From Castanea sativa (taxonomy: Eukaryota > Streptophyta > Magnoliopsida > Fagales > Fagaceae): a stretch of DNA of 64,000 nucleotides. The stretch lies in assembly GCF_040712315.1 (NCBI RefSeq), contig NC_134013.1, positions 45,405,001 through 45,469,000 on the forward strand. Reading direction: 5' to 3'. Numbering within the stretch: position 1 is the first letter of the stretch; each line of letters begins with the position of its first letter. Below the pieces are notes generated by a model. It saw only the letters and a list, made by a program, of their open reading frames with translations, searched no databases and was not told the DNA's origin. A program made the position numbers and the translations under genes. This document shows positions 23,194 through 34,414 of the stretch, piece after piece.

Positions 23194-24613
23194 TGTTAGG
23201 ATTAATGCCCTTAAATCCTATTGTATGATACTATGTATGTTATTATTTATGATATTATGTATGACTTAATGTTGTATTTAATAAAATTGTTTTATTATTA
23301 TCTAAAAATAATGGTAACATGAATATTGAGACATTATCATATAGTCCATGAGATGCATTGTATGTGATTTAGTCACAGAAGATGTAAATCACAAATTCCT
23401 TGTAAACTCAAAATGTAGTTCGTAGTCGGTGACGAAAATTGGGCATTTCATCCACAAAGACTATAACAGATCAACTAAGATGATTTGTCTTGATCATGAA
23501 AATAGAGATTTCTAGTTGGTATGTTGATATGTTTTAAGAGTTAAAACATATTGAACTGGACCGTGTGAGATTTATTATTCTTTCAACGACTGTCAAATGA
23601 ATAATAAACTCACGACTTATATTTGCATGAACTCTTAATCCTGAGAGAATAATGGACTTGATCATGAGGTGTAAGTTGCTTTGATATATCAAAAGTGAGA
23701 TCTTAAGTTACGATCAAAATCTCAGTATGTTGGACAGCCACATTTAGTGTTGATGGAACATATATTCACAAGATGGAATTCATAATCTCTCAACAGAGAT
23801 ATTAAATATTCCCTTGGGATAAGTTTAATGAGTTTGGTTATTCAGAGTGTTAGGCCTAACCACTTTAGTAAGGAGTTACTAAAGTATATATTTATGAAAT
23901 TGGATTTCATAAATATATGATGAATAACTTAAAGGATTAAACTAGGTACTCAAGGATTAAGATGTAGTAATCTTCAAAGTGACAGTCTACATTCATGATT
24001 TTGTTTTACTACGAATATTTTATGAATGGGTTGCATGTATAATATAGTCTTGAGATATAATTTATTAATAAGGCCTAGAGTGCAATTATATATATAGTGG
24101 TATTAAATATAATTAATGGTAACTTTGAACTTGTCAAGAGTTGACAGAAAAGCCCAAGACTCATTGGAGCTAGTGTCTTATTAGTCCATTTTCGTCCCAC
24201 TCCAAGCCACACACTAAAGCCCAATTGGAAAGGCCCAATAGGCCAGCCCAATTAGATAATCAGTTAGTTATAAAGGGAGAAACATACATAATTTTTTATT
24301 AAGAATAAGAGAAAGAGAGACATCATTGTCAAATGGTGTGTATGTGTGAGTGAAGCCACTCGATTATTCTCCCTTAGAAACTGATTGAGAGATCACACTT
24401 CTTGAGCATAAAGTGGAATTGGAGTGAAAATTAAAATTGTTCCCAAGTACTTCTAATCTTTTGTTTTGAATTTCACCACACTAAGGTACGCTATCTTGTT
24501 CTTAAATTCTGAAATTTACATAGTGCATGTTATCAATCATGAATGAAATGAATCCTTGTTTGTTGCTTCTGCTGTGTGTTTTGTATGAGATACAAAACCA
24601 GTATTTTCCAATA
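23194..24613 (+). mobile_element. Family A LTR, plus strand, chimeric (A3)
   Basis: 1420 bp from TGTTAGGATTAATGCCC to TTTTCCAATA. The first 450-500 bases share rare variants with the A2 3' LTR (GGACCGTGTGAG; AATAAACTCACGACTTATAT). From about 23735 on it looks like the other A subtype (GACAGCCACATT; GTGAGTGAAGCCACT). No primer site or leader follows; gypsy gag sequence in minus orientation starts at 24614. Confidence 0.88.
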
Positions 24614-24917
24614 GAGGATTGTCTACTTCATACGAGAAAGACTCATTAAAGGGATTCCTTGACCTGGGCTTGTAACTGCTATACCCACCACCATCAGAAG
24701 AAAAGTCAGAAATGGAAGGAGTTCGCTTCTGTCGTTTGTGACGCAACTTTCTCCTCAAATGATCAATCTCCAACTGCATGGCTCTAGCATTTTCCTCATG
24801 AGAGACTCTGCTCCCACCTCGTGACTCACTCTTGCTAGTATGAATGGTGTGCACACTTCCCTCCTAGTCCTTACTTCGTTCAAGATTAAGAAAGTGATCT
24901 TGACGCTGGAACCTCAT
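24614..24917 (-). pseudogene. G2 gypsy gag N-terminal fragment
   Basis: Minus strand, probable start at ATG 24917 (MRFQRQDHFLNLE), a TAG after about 18 codons, then SRVSHEENARAMQLEIDHLR and RTPSISDFSSDGG. It resembles the Arg/Ser-rich front of gag in Tat-like elements of woody plants. It is cut at 24614 by the LTR A3; the rest of gag is missing. Confidence 0.8.
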
Positions 24918-24983
24918 AGACTCTGCCTAGTGTGTACCTAAACCTACCATAACTAGACATTAAACTCACTAAAATGCAAGGCT

Positions 24984-25001
24984 TTCCCACAGACGGCGCC
25001 A
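24984..25001 (-). promoter_or_regulatory. Primer-binding site of G2
   Basis: The reverse complement reads TGGCGCCGTCTGTGGGAA, a primer site common in Tat-lineage gypsy elements, two bases from the LTR end at 25004. I do not assign the cognate tRNA. Confidence 0.88.
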
Positions 25002-25003
25002 AT

Positions 25004-25806
25004 TGTAAGGACACAATTTGTACCTAAACCAAAAATAGTGACAGGATAGGCCCAAAGAGCCCAATATAATGAATTTGTAGAGAGTGGGTTGGAAATCTAG
25101 GTTCTAACGAGTTTGTATATCAATTGTAATGGGTCAAGATCCCTATAAAACAAAGATGAAGCAAATTTATATAATGAAAATTGTCCTTAGACTCAATCTG
25201 AGGAGGCTAGTTCTTCTATATATCTCACTTAATGACGGTTTACAAATATTGTTCTTTAGTATACAGTATTTTTTTCTATTTCCTTTTTGATCCACCATTT
25301 TGGGGGTTTCCTCTGCCTTTTATACCATTATTCCTCCTCTCTCTACCCTCCACATATGGATTAGATTGTTAGTATGGATACTTGTCCCATTAGCACCTCC
25401 CTGACGCTTTTAGAAGTAGTTGTAAGGTTGCACACTGATGCACAGACATCACCTCCTCATTAATGCGACCAGAGAGTTAGCTGCAGAGCATTCAATGTGG
25501 TGGTAGCAGCTTTCTCCTAGATATTTCATAGTCTTTCCCTGTTCTGTGCTCTTACGATGTATTTCCTTACCTATAGGATCTCCTAGAACGTTGCTTCTAG
25601 GTGGCAGACCGTACCTTTAGACCTCGATTTTGCTCAGCCAAGAAAGTATTCCTTCTTGGACCACCTTTTTAGACAATCATGATCAGACTATTTCTTAACT
25701 TACCAACCTAGATTCTTAGGAAGATATTTGTCTATCCTCGGACTACTTAATGTCCTCGGATTGGGCCTCTGACTCAATATATACTCCTGGATCCATCACC
25801 CTTACA
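25004..25806 (-). mobile_element. G2 gypsy 5' LTR
   Basis: 803 bp on the minus strand, beginning TGTAAGGGTGATGG (25806) and ending TCCTTACA (25004), with matching inverted termini TGTAAGG/CCTTACA. It is followed by the primer site. Its 3' partner is not in the window. Confidence 0.82.
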
Positions 25807-27226
25807 GATGACTTTGAGAGGAATTAATTCAACCGAGTACTATTGTTCAGCAATCAACAATTTTAAAAACTAACATTTTTTTTTCTTTGCATTATAATTA
25901 TTCGTGTATTTTTCTTTTAATCTCTTTTCTAAAATATTTTTTTTATTATTTATTGTCTTGTACTTGCTGTGAATAGAATTCAGGCCAGAGGTTATTAGGG
26001 CCAATTAGGCTAAGCCCACAATTAGGTCGATAAAGTTTGGCATTCTTCCAAATTCCAATACAGGCCTACTCAGCTCGTCACAAACTAGGCCTTATCTTGT
26101 GCTTCAACTTATACAACTCCGAATTTCTAACTAGCCTATTAATTCGTATAATTTCATAAAATACATTAAGTTTAGGTCCCCCAAGAAGCCTCCTTTTTAA
26201 GAAAGAGAAACAGTATATATCAGACTACAAAGTCAATCGTAACATACAACACTGTTAAAACAACTTTCATTGATATTAAAAAAGAAAAAAGAAAAAAAAG
26301 TATCTTTTGTGTTTTTTTCCACCTAGTTGATAGGTGATTAATTCAAATCATGTCTAAGCTTAATCTGAACATAGGCCAAACCCAAGTACATTTATCCAAA
26401 CGTTTACTGGCTATTTGACACAAAGGAAAGCAATATCCTAAAAAGGAAAACTCTCTTAACAAAGAATGATTGGTTGATTTTTTCACCCTTTGTGTTTTTG
26501 TGTTGTGATGGTCCAATAGAGTACTTTCTCAAATGCTATGTATGTTAGTTGGATGTGAAAATTTTGGCCCTTTTTATTATTATTATTTTTTTATTTTCTG
26601 TGTTTGCTGCTGGACTAAATGGGACTTTCGCAACTGGCAATAGTATACCCTACCCTGCAACCAAGCCATCACGAGAAAACACTGAAATACTAGGCCGTTA
26701 TTTCGTTAGCCGAAAAATGTATAGTGCATGAGGAAATCAGACAAAGTAGTTTGGAAGAGCATATTTAGATGGAATTGAAAATTTTTTGTTAAAAAAATAA
26801 AAAAAGAAGAAGTTAAAAATTAGCTGAATAGTACAGTGAAACTCATAAAAATTAAATAGTACCAAAAAATGTCGTAAAACTCATGAATAACATTAAAAAG
26901 AAACTAAAAACCTTAAATAAACCGGAGATAAGCACATTTTTTTAAGTTAATTGAAGCTACTCAGTCTAGTCAAATCATAATTCTCACCGTTTAAACTAAC
27001 TCTCTCCGTTTAAACTAACTCTCTCTCTCTCATTAGAACAACTGGGCCCCTCTAGCTTGTGTTTGCTCTTCATATTGTTGGAACTTGGAACGCTCCCAAC
27101 TCATTTGATTTACCTGAACTTCCTACAACATGGTGGCTCTTAAATTGGGAAGAAATATACTACTGTAAAGAAAGCAGAAAATAGGAAGCAAAAAGTTCCA
27201 GACATCTCCATTTTGAAGAATCACCG
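25807..27226. other. Intergenic DNA upstream of the HMA-domain gene
   Basis: AT-rich, no supported gene. 26986-27032 holds a duplicated CCGTTTAAACTAACTCTCT with a short CT repeat, a pyrimidine patch about 200 bases before the start codon that may belong to the promoter. A 60-codon frame at 26549 has no ATG and is rejected. Confidence 0.6.
26986..27032 (+). repeat. 19-bp direct duplication with (CT)n
   Basis: CCGTTTAAACTAACTCTCT occurs twice in tandem and runs into CTCTCTCTC. Y-rich patches near plant promoters are common; a role here is only suggested by position. Confidence 0.7.
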
Positions 27227-28676
27227 ATGAAAATGCCATCAAATGAGTTTGAGTTCTTAAAGATTGAGGTCCCTACTTCAAGCCATTCTTCTCCAAAGCA
27301 ATTAAGCATTTTTATCTTTTTCTCACTAAACTTTTGCTTTCTTTTTTTTGTTAGATTTTATTCATTCCTTTCTTTCGCAGACATATGTTCTCAAAGTGCA
27401 CATGAACTGTCAAGGGTGCATGCTGAAAGTGAGAAAACTCCTCCGAAAAGTTGAAGGTGCAAACACGAATATGATCAAATTTCTGAACTGTATTTTTTGA
27501 AAAATAAAATTTTATTATATATTACTCCCATCAGTTATTTAATAATTATGATCATTACTAATTGAACAATTGTTAAAGTTAGTGAATCAGCGTGATTATT
27601 AACGGCAAGGGAAAATGTAAATTAGACACGGTCAATTGGTAACATCAATGGCTACTCTTAATATTATTTTCCTTTATTACTATTATTTCGGTGATGATGT
27701 GATATTCTATTTTCAACATTGTCATTTGGAGGGTCGAGAATTTTGGATGTTGGACTCTAGTCGTATGTGCAAGTGAGCACAGAGCAGGTGGTGATTATAC
27801 TTGGTTGTTCATTCCTCTTCATTCTTTAGGACTGTTTCATATTCCAGATTTCTTACTTGAAAATTTAGTTATCATTATCATATTCTACCCAATAATGCAG
27901 TTATAGCCTTGTCACCCTTTCAGAAACAAAAACCAAAAAAACAAAAGAATTAATGCGTTGATTTTACGCTGAACTTTTTGGATTTTGTATTTTGTATTTT
28001 TTTTTTAAAGTATTAATTTACTTTGGTATTGGATTCAGGTGTTTATAAAGTAAGAATAGATGCAGACGAGCAGAAGGTCACTGTCACAGGTAGTGTGGAT
28101 TCTGCTATTTTGATCAATAAGCTGGTTAGATCTGGTAAACATGCAGAGCTTTGGTCTCCAAGTTCCAACAAGAAACATGACGAATTATTCAATAATTCCA
28201 AGAACCAGAACCAAACCCAATATCTGATCAATGGCCTTGATCCCTTCAAATATCAGCCCACATCTCCCACCTTTGGCAGAGTAGATAATGATTGGAGATC
28301 TGAATGGTACATTAATCAGAGTAGGGGGGCCAAGACTGTGACAGGTGAATTCAATCACAATTTGACGGCAGCAATGCAAAATCTAGGTCTGGGTGGGGAT
28401 GGAGTCACAATTGGTGATCATGAAAATTTTCAAAACAAAACAATTCCAATGCATGACCATGCAGGTTTTCTTGGCAATGATGCTGGTTTTGCTGCCTTAG
28501 GAGGCCATGAACTAGGTGCATATGGAGGCATTTATGAAGGATTGCCAATAAATGAGTATGATCATCCATTATCCAATATGATGACCAACAGGCGGGTGTC
28601 CCACTACACCTATCCACCAACAGACATGATGAACTACATGTGCGAAACGACACCACAATCAACTTTCCATCTATAA
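27227..28676 (+). CDS. Heavy-metal-associated (HMA) domain protein, HIPP/HPP-like
   Basis: Three exons: 27227-27268, 27381-27456, 28039-28676, joined by GT-AG introns of 112 and 582 bases (phases 0 and 1). They give 251 residues. Residues 15-78 form an HMA fold. The metal-binding loop is MNCQGC (C24, C27), followed by VRKLLRKVEG and KVTVTGSVDSAILINKLVRSGKHAELW. Both intron positions are those usual in plant HIPP genes, which supports the model. HMA proteins bind soft metals or act as chaperones and adaptors in the cytosol or at membranes. The C-terminal half is Gly/Asn/His-rich and low in complexity. Unlike isoprenylated HIPPs, the end (TTPQSTFHL) has no CaaX box, so it is either an HPP or lost its tail. 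A second ATG at 27233 is possible. The frame is intact and probably expressed. Confidence 0.9.
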
Positions 28677-28821
28677 GAGCTAAAAAAAAAAAAAGATATC
28701 TTCAGAGGTCAACTTGATGGATATGGAAATCTCAGGGAGATATAAGGAAGAATTGAAACTCCAGAAGGTGTTTTTGCAATCGACTCGAACCCCAAGTGGG
28801 TGTTTTTATTTTTAAGCCATG

Positions 28822-28827
28822 AATAAA
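28822..28827 (+). promoter_or_regulatory. Possible polyadenylation signal
   Basis: AATAAA about 146 bases after the HMA gene stop, a plausible 3' end signal. Plant signals are loose, so this is weak. Confidence 0.4.
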
Positions 28828-29039
28828 AGAGCACACATAAAAGGAAACAGTAACGTTGTTTAAGAAATGAAGAAATATTTCTCAGTTGCACGGTTTATAT
28901 GAATAATTATAATATTGGAGGATAATCTTACAAACTAAGTAAACCTATAATTACTCTTTAACAAAATAAAGTACTGATGATTATAGATTTGAACATTTGA
29001 GAAGCACAAGTTGAAAGGGATATATAGTACACATTTAAC

Positions 29040-29930
29040 TCACATAAGTGCCAAAAGGAAACAATTACAACTTAACGCTTTTGTGCTTTCCTCCTCCTAG
29101 ACTGTGCTTTCTACCACTTCTTTCTCATAACTAACTTCTCTTCGGCTTCAGTTTTAACTCAGGTGAGAACTTGTAATTTGGATCTCTCATACGTGCTTGT
29201 ATATCCTTACAGAACTGCATATTAAATTTCTTAGTCCCTCGCTGTCTAAGATCCGTGAACTCTGGTCCAGAAACAATCCTTTCAAATGCTCCAATTAGAA
29301 TATCTATATCACTCATGACCTTCCACACATTGGAGTAATGCCCATCTGGACCTTTCCTCAATTTTTTCAAGGCATTTTCAACTGCAATTTTCCTAGCTTG
29401 AATTCCTGGGGACAATTCTTCTGGTTCATCTTCAGCTTTCACAGAGATTGTTTGATATTTAGGCATTTCTTCAAACTCAAACAATTCGTCTATGTACTTA
29501 TCACTACTTTCATTTGGGTAGGCTTCTTTCGGAATATCACCGTCGTCATCATCCTCACTACCAGTCCACAACGTCTTCTCCTCATCACTTCCAGACCAGA
29601 CACTTCTTAATTCATCACTGTCATCAGCATCAATTAGGTCAGAATGTTCCTTTGCCTGATGTCTCACTCCCTGAATTCTTCTTCAGGACAACTTTTAGGG
29701 TCTTTAAATTGTCACTTTCATCTTCACTACCCGTTCACAGAGAAGAATCTTCATCCATCTCTTTCTTCCATATTTTCTGAAATCCTCATCACCTAGCTTT
29801 CCCATTGCGGAAAAGATCATACTGTTTGCGCCCACCTTGAGCATAGGCTCGTGATGCTGCAAACTATTCAATATATTGCGGATGAATTTAGCATACCAGA
29901 GGAAGAACAACAGCAGACAATGTGAAAACT
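29040..29930 (-). pseudogene. Decayed copy of a conserved acidic plant protein gene
   Basis: The minus-strand frame 29131-29667 reads LRSVWSGSDEEKTLWTGSE, then KYIDELFEFEEMPKYQTIS, LSPGIQARKIAVENALKKLR, GHYSNVWKVMSDIDILIGAF and RDPNYKFSPELKLKPK. The composition is regular and protein-like. Upstream, another frame (29704-29910) carries IFSAMGKLGDEDFRKYGRKR, which fits the N-terminal part. Past the stop at 29131 a third frame gives KLVMRKKW, stop, KAQSRRRKAQKR, which fits a basic C-terminus. So there are at least two frameshifts and one stop. I recall similar conserved plant proteins with a likely organelle-targeting front but cannot name the family. No introns are visible, so it may be a retrocopy. 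Confidence 0.6.
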
Positions 29931-30670
29931 AGGTCCTTGTTGCAACCATGAGTTAGAATAAGAAAACTACAGGAACCCCTTCATATAAGTTGTAGCTCAA
30001 AAATCTATATGGCATCCGTCTTATTACGCATCAGTTTTTAGTAGAGAAGAATCATAAATTTGGTCTAGTTGTTGATGACAGAGACCTAAAGTCCAATATT
30101 TTTTTTTTCAAGTGCCTGAAGTCCTATCTTAACTAGTGGCACATTGAGTTCCTATAAATGGCACATTAGCTTCTATAGACATATCTTAACTATTGGTACT
30201 TGTTCAAAAAGGGAAACAAAACCCTACCCTTAAGACTCTACCCTATAATGCTAAGAAGTCACAGGTTCAAAAACCAAAACCAGAGAACTCCGTGTGACAG
30301 CCACTCAAACCCAATTACTCCAAGACGTATATCTATTTGAAGACATCCTAGGAAATTTAATCAGCCATTATAGTTTCGTTTGCTCGGTAGAACCTTGACA
30401 ATGAAAAACGTTTATATGATACCATGATTAAAAAATTCATACCCAGAGATTCATCCCAAAGCCTAGTAACTTGCACTCACAAAACCCCAAATAGAAGTCT
30501 TGAAATGGCCAAGTGGGTAACTTTCAAATAATCAAACTAATGTTCTTCTGCAAGGACTTAGTACAAATACATAGGCTACAAGTCATAAACATCTCAAGCT
30601 TTGAGCAATGAGTTTCACCAACAACCATAACCTCTTAATGAGTCCATCACACACAATGAAAACCATAAAT
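29931..30670. other. Intergenic DNA
   Basis: No supported gene or repeat. It ends at the start of the copia E LTR, where TAAAT (30666-30670) is the left flank of the insertion. Confidence 0.6.
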
Positions 30671-31210
30671 TGTTGGATTGTGTGGCCAAATAGCCCACAA
30701 TATGGATATTGAACTGTGTGGTTAAATAACCCATAATGTGTACGTGTGTAATTCTCAAAAGAGATTACCTTACACAATATTGTATATAAGATGATTATTA
30801 TTAATAAAATTGTTTGAATAATGGAATTGAATGTTTTGGCTATGATTGGTTGTGTGGGGTTTGACAAGGTCAAATATGCAGTTGAGATTTCTTAGGGATA
30901 ATGAGTTGTGAGTGGGGGCAGTGAGGTGAAGAAGAGATCTGATTTTAATGTTTAAATAAACGTTAGAGACTTTAACGTTCATGTCCTAATTTGTAGGAAT
31001 TGAAATGAACGTTGGAAACTTTTGTGGGTCTTTAAATATCCCACTTGAGATCTCTAGATAAGATAACCACACAAAAATCTTACAAAGTGAAAAACCCACT
31101 TCAACCCAAACACTATTTCACTCTTATCTCTCCATTTTAAATATATGTTTCAGATATTTACTATTTTAGTGTTTTAGTTGAGTAAGAGTTCTATTTCAAT
31201 TTTTGCTTCA
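30671..31210 (+). mobile_element. Copia element E 5' LTR
   Basis: 540 bp from TGTTGGATTG to TTGCTTCA, followed one base later by a primer site. It is unrelated to the A and B LTRs. The 3' LTR is missing because the element ends near 38796. Confidence 0.85.
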
Positions 31211-31211
31211 T

Positions 31212-31223
31212 TGGTATCAGAGC
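31212..31223 (+). promoter_or_regulatory. Primer-binding site of E
   Basis: TGGTATCAGAGC, the perfect initiator Met-tRNA-type primer site. Confidence 0.95.
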
Positions 31224-31650
31224 ATTGAAGCAAGTCCATTTTCCTAGTAAAGCCGTGCAAGTATTTTATTTTTTGAATCCAACTTCTTTTCATTTAGATA
31301 TTTGCTCTACTCTAGTCCACGGGCCTACGAAGGAAGAAAATCTCATCAATGATTTTTTGTTGGAGTATTACTACTATTGTGAAGAAGAAGTTTGTTAGAG
31401 AAAAGGTTGCATTGCTGTGGATGTGTAGATTTTGTGATTGGGTGGGACTCTTGCTACGTGGTGGAAGGCCATTCAAATTAGTCCAACGTACAAAGGATTT
31501 CTTCAATTAACATGAAAGCTTGGCTGGGCTAAAAAGGGAGTGTTGGAGCAGAAATCAGTACAGAATTGGTACACACAAATTTATTTTTTGGGTTTCTCCA
31601 TCACGGTCAGCTTTCTAAACTAAAATCCTTTTAATTCTTATTGATTGATC

Positions 31651-32500
31651 ATGACTAGTAAAGCTATAAGTCAAGAATTAAGCAAAACTGAAAAATTAAA
31701 TGGGGCTAATCATTTTGTTTGGAAACGTCGTATCCGTCACATACTTTTTCAAGACAAGATTGAGTAAGTTATTTATATTAGCATTCCAACTCCACCACCT
31801 AAAAATTCTAATGCTGCTGCAAAAAGAATGCACGAAAAACATTTAGAAGATGATAAAATTACTAGAAATATTTTGCTTACGTTGATGGAACTTGACATTG
31901 AAATTCTTTTTGAAGAATATACACATGCTAAAACCATGTTTGATGCTATTACTGAAGCATATCGTGCATCTTCTGAAACATACATTCAACTTTTAATAGA
32001 GAGATTTAATGGAACCATGATGAATGAAAGTGATAATGTCATTGAACATGTCAATAAAATGTCAGTAATTGCAAAAGAGTTAGCTGTCTTAGGAAATCCA
32101 AATCCTGATAAGATGCAAGTGTCTACTATTTTGCATAGTTTGTTTGACTCATGGGATTCTATAGTGGTAGCTCTAAACTATTTTACAATCCCTGTGAACA
32201 TGAAAAACTTACCAACTCTTTTGGAAATAGAAGCGGAAAGAATAAATAAAAAGAATACATCTAAATCTCTCTTAACAATTGCTTCCACTAGTCAACCCCC
32301 CAAGAATGAAACTCCTAAAAATGACAAGGAAAACCTTTCTAAAAATTTCAAAGGCAAAGGAAAGAATTTCAAGAACAATGATAAGAATAAAAGGGGTAAG
32401 GGAAAGTGTTTTTAATGTGGAAAAATTGGCCATTATCAATCTAATTGTCATGAAAATAGAAACAATAACAAACCTAATTATGGAGGTTCCAAGGATATAA
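31651..32500 (+). pseudogene. Element E copia gag
   Basis: ATG at 31651 (MTSKAISQELSKTEKLNG, then FVWKRRI). One TAA near 31765 and then a 195-codon open stretch in the same frame (31828-32415), with LIERFNGTMMNESDNVIEHV and LLEIEAERINK. A Lys/Asn-rich region leads to the knuckle CF*CGKIGHYQSNC, whose third codon is a TAA. The frame is otherwise unshifted, so decay is modest. Confidence 0.9.
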
Positions 32501-32760
32501 TTTGTGTGGTATCTGAATCTCTGTTAACTGATGTTGACTCCGGAGCATGATGGGTAGACTCTGCATTGTCACGCCATGTGGAAAAGACGAGAGATTTCTT
32601 TGTTGACATGAAAGAGGTTAAAGCCGGTGATCATCGTGTGTACATGGGAAATAACACATATTGTGATGTGTTAGGTATTGGAACTATGAAGGTCATTATA
32701 CCTGGAGAAAGAAACCTCTATCTGTCAGATGTACTTTTTGCACTCACCATGAGACGTAAT
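32501..32760 (+). pseudogene. Element E copia protease, N-terminal part
   Basis: The protease region reads VDSALSRHVEKTRDFFVDM, where the usual catalytic D-S-G is now DSA, followed by DHRVYMGNNTYCDVLGIGT. It is cut at 32760 by the family A LTR. GAG-pre-integrase and the integrase are missing from the window, probably removed by the rearrangement that left A4. Confidence 0.85.
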
Positions 32761-34137
32761 TGTTAGGGTTTGTGCCCTAAAATCCAATTTATTGGCATGT
32801 CATAATTAATTAAATTATTTAATTATATGAGACTATTTATAAATGAACTAATGGGACATTATCATAGTCCATGAGATATATTGTATGTGATTTATGTGAT
32901 TTAGTCACAAAAGATGTAAGTCACAAGTTCCTTGTAAACTCAAAATATAGTTCGTAGTCGGTGAAGAAATTTGGTGTTTCATCTGCGAAAATTATAACAC
33001 ATCAACTAAAATGATTTGTCTTGATCATAGAAGTGGAGACTTCTAGTTGATGTGTTGATGTGTCTTAAGAGTTAGACATATTGAACTGGACCGCTGTGAG
33101 ATTAATTATTCAATCAACAACTGTCACCTAAATAATTAATTTCACAACTGTTAACTTCATAGATTCTTAATCCTGAGAGGGTAGTGAACCCGACCATGAA
33201 ATGTAGGTTACTTTGATATATCGGGAGTGAGATCTAATATTCATGGTCAAAACCTCAGTATGTTGGGTAATCACACGTAGTGTTGAGAGAACACATATTC
33301 TCAAGATGGAATCCATAATCTCTTTTAGTAGAGACACGAAATATCCCCTTGAGATAAGTTTAATGAGAACTAGTTATTCAGGGCGCCCACTTTAGTAAGG
33401 AGTTACTAAAGCTAATATTTATTGAAATTGGATTCCAATAAATGTGAATAACTAAAAGATTAAACCAGGTACTCAAGGATAAAATAGTTATTTACAAAGT
33501 GACAATTTTTTATGACTTTGTTCACTATGGATATTTCATGGAGGGGTCAAATGATATTATTAGAGTCTTGGGATATAATTTATTAATAAGGCCTAGAGTG
33601 CAATTATATTTATATAGTGGTGTTAAATATAATTAAAGGTAACTTTGAACTTCTCAAGAGTTGATAGAAAAGCCCAAGGCCCATTAGAGCTAGAGTCTTA
33701 TTTGTTCCATTTAGTCCCATCTCAAGCCACAAACTAAAGCCCATTTAGGTAGGCCCAAAAGGCTAACCCAATTAGATAATCAGATTTTATTTAATAAGAG
33801 TTATTAAATAAAGTAAATACCAAGGTAGTTAGAATGTACGTATGATGAAAAGAAAGAAAACAGTTTTTCTCTACAAGGAGAAGTAGGATTTTTCTTTGCG
33901 AATCATCGTACATGAAAACTGATTGAGAGACCATACATCTTGGGCACCATGTGGAATTGAGATGAAGATTGAAGGTGTTCTCAAGTCTTGGTTTTGAATT
34001 TCACTGCATCAAGGTTCGCTTTCTATTTTGTGTTATAGAATTCAAGGTTACATGTTATCTCTCATGAATGAAGTAGATCCATGATTGTTGCTTCCGCTTT
34101 GTGTTTTTTATGAGATGCAAAACTAGATTTTCCAACA
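32761..34137 (+). mobile_element. Family A 5' LTR (copy A4) inside element E
   Basis: 1377 bp from TGTTAGGGTTTGTGCCC to CCAACA. The left flank is GTAAT (32756-32760); no right flank is left. It is followed by a primer site and about 277 bases of leader. It is a diverged subtype with shorter stretches (for example TTAATTAAATTATTTAATT near the start). Confidence 0.9.
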
Positions 34138-34139
34138 AT

Positions 34140-34153
34140 TGGTATCAGAGTGG
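34140..34153 (+). promoter_or_regulatory. Primer-binding site of A4
   Basis: TGGTATCAGAGTGG, one base off the family consensus. Confidence 0.92.
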
Positions 34154-34414
34154 TCTTCAATATCATGCTTTTATAACATGTGATTGAGTTTTAGAATTAA
34201 ATAAAACTGTTTTCATAGTTGTGAAAATTATGCAGTCATTTCTCTGCATATTTTAGTTTTGAAACTACTGTTTGATTAAAACTGATTTTGATGTTATGAT
34301 GTTGTTTAAGTTTGATTTTAACCATGTAAAATTGAATTTTAACACTTTAACATAATATGCAATTCAAGTTTTAATCTTAATCTCATCGTTTTTAATAATT
34401 AAGAATGTGTTTTG

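Noticed and set aside
22984..23269. Frames running across 23069 and 23193
   Set aside because: They join LTR and gypsy pieces by chance; only the 23070-23193 part has meaning, as a protease fragment.
26549..26731. 60-codon frame with a hydrophobic front, like a secreted peptide
   Set aside because: It begins with TTG directly after a TAG in frame and has no upstream ATG; no splice donor or known peptide motif supports it.
26770..26960. AT-rich block with GAAACTCATAAAAATTAAAT-like motifs, possible MITE
   Set aside because: I could not find terminal inverted repeats or a target duplication.
31212..31223. tRNA gene suggested by TGGTATCAGAGC motifs
   Set aside because: These are primer-binding sites complementary to a tRNA 3' end, with no tRNA cloverleaf around them.
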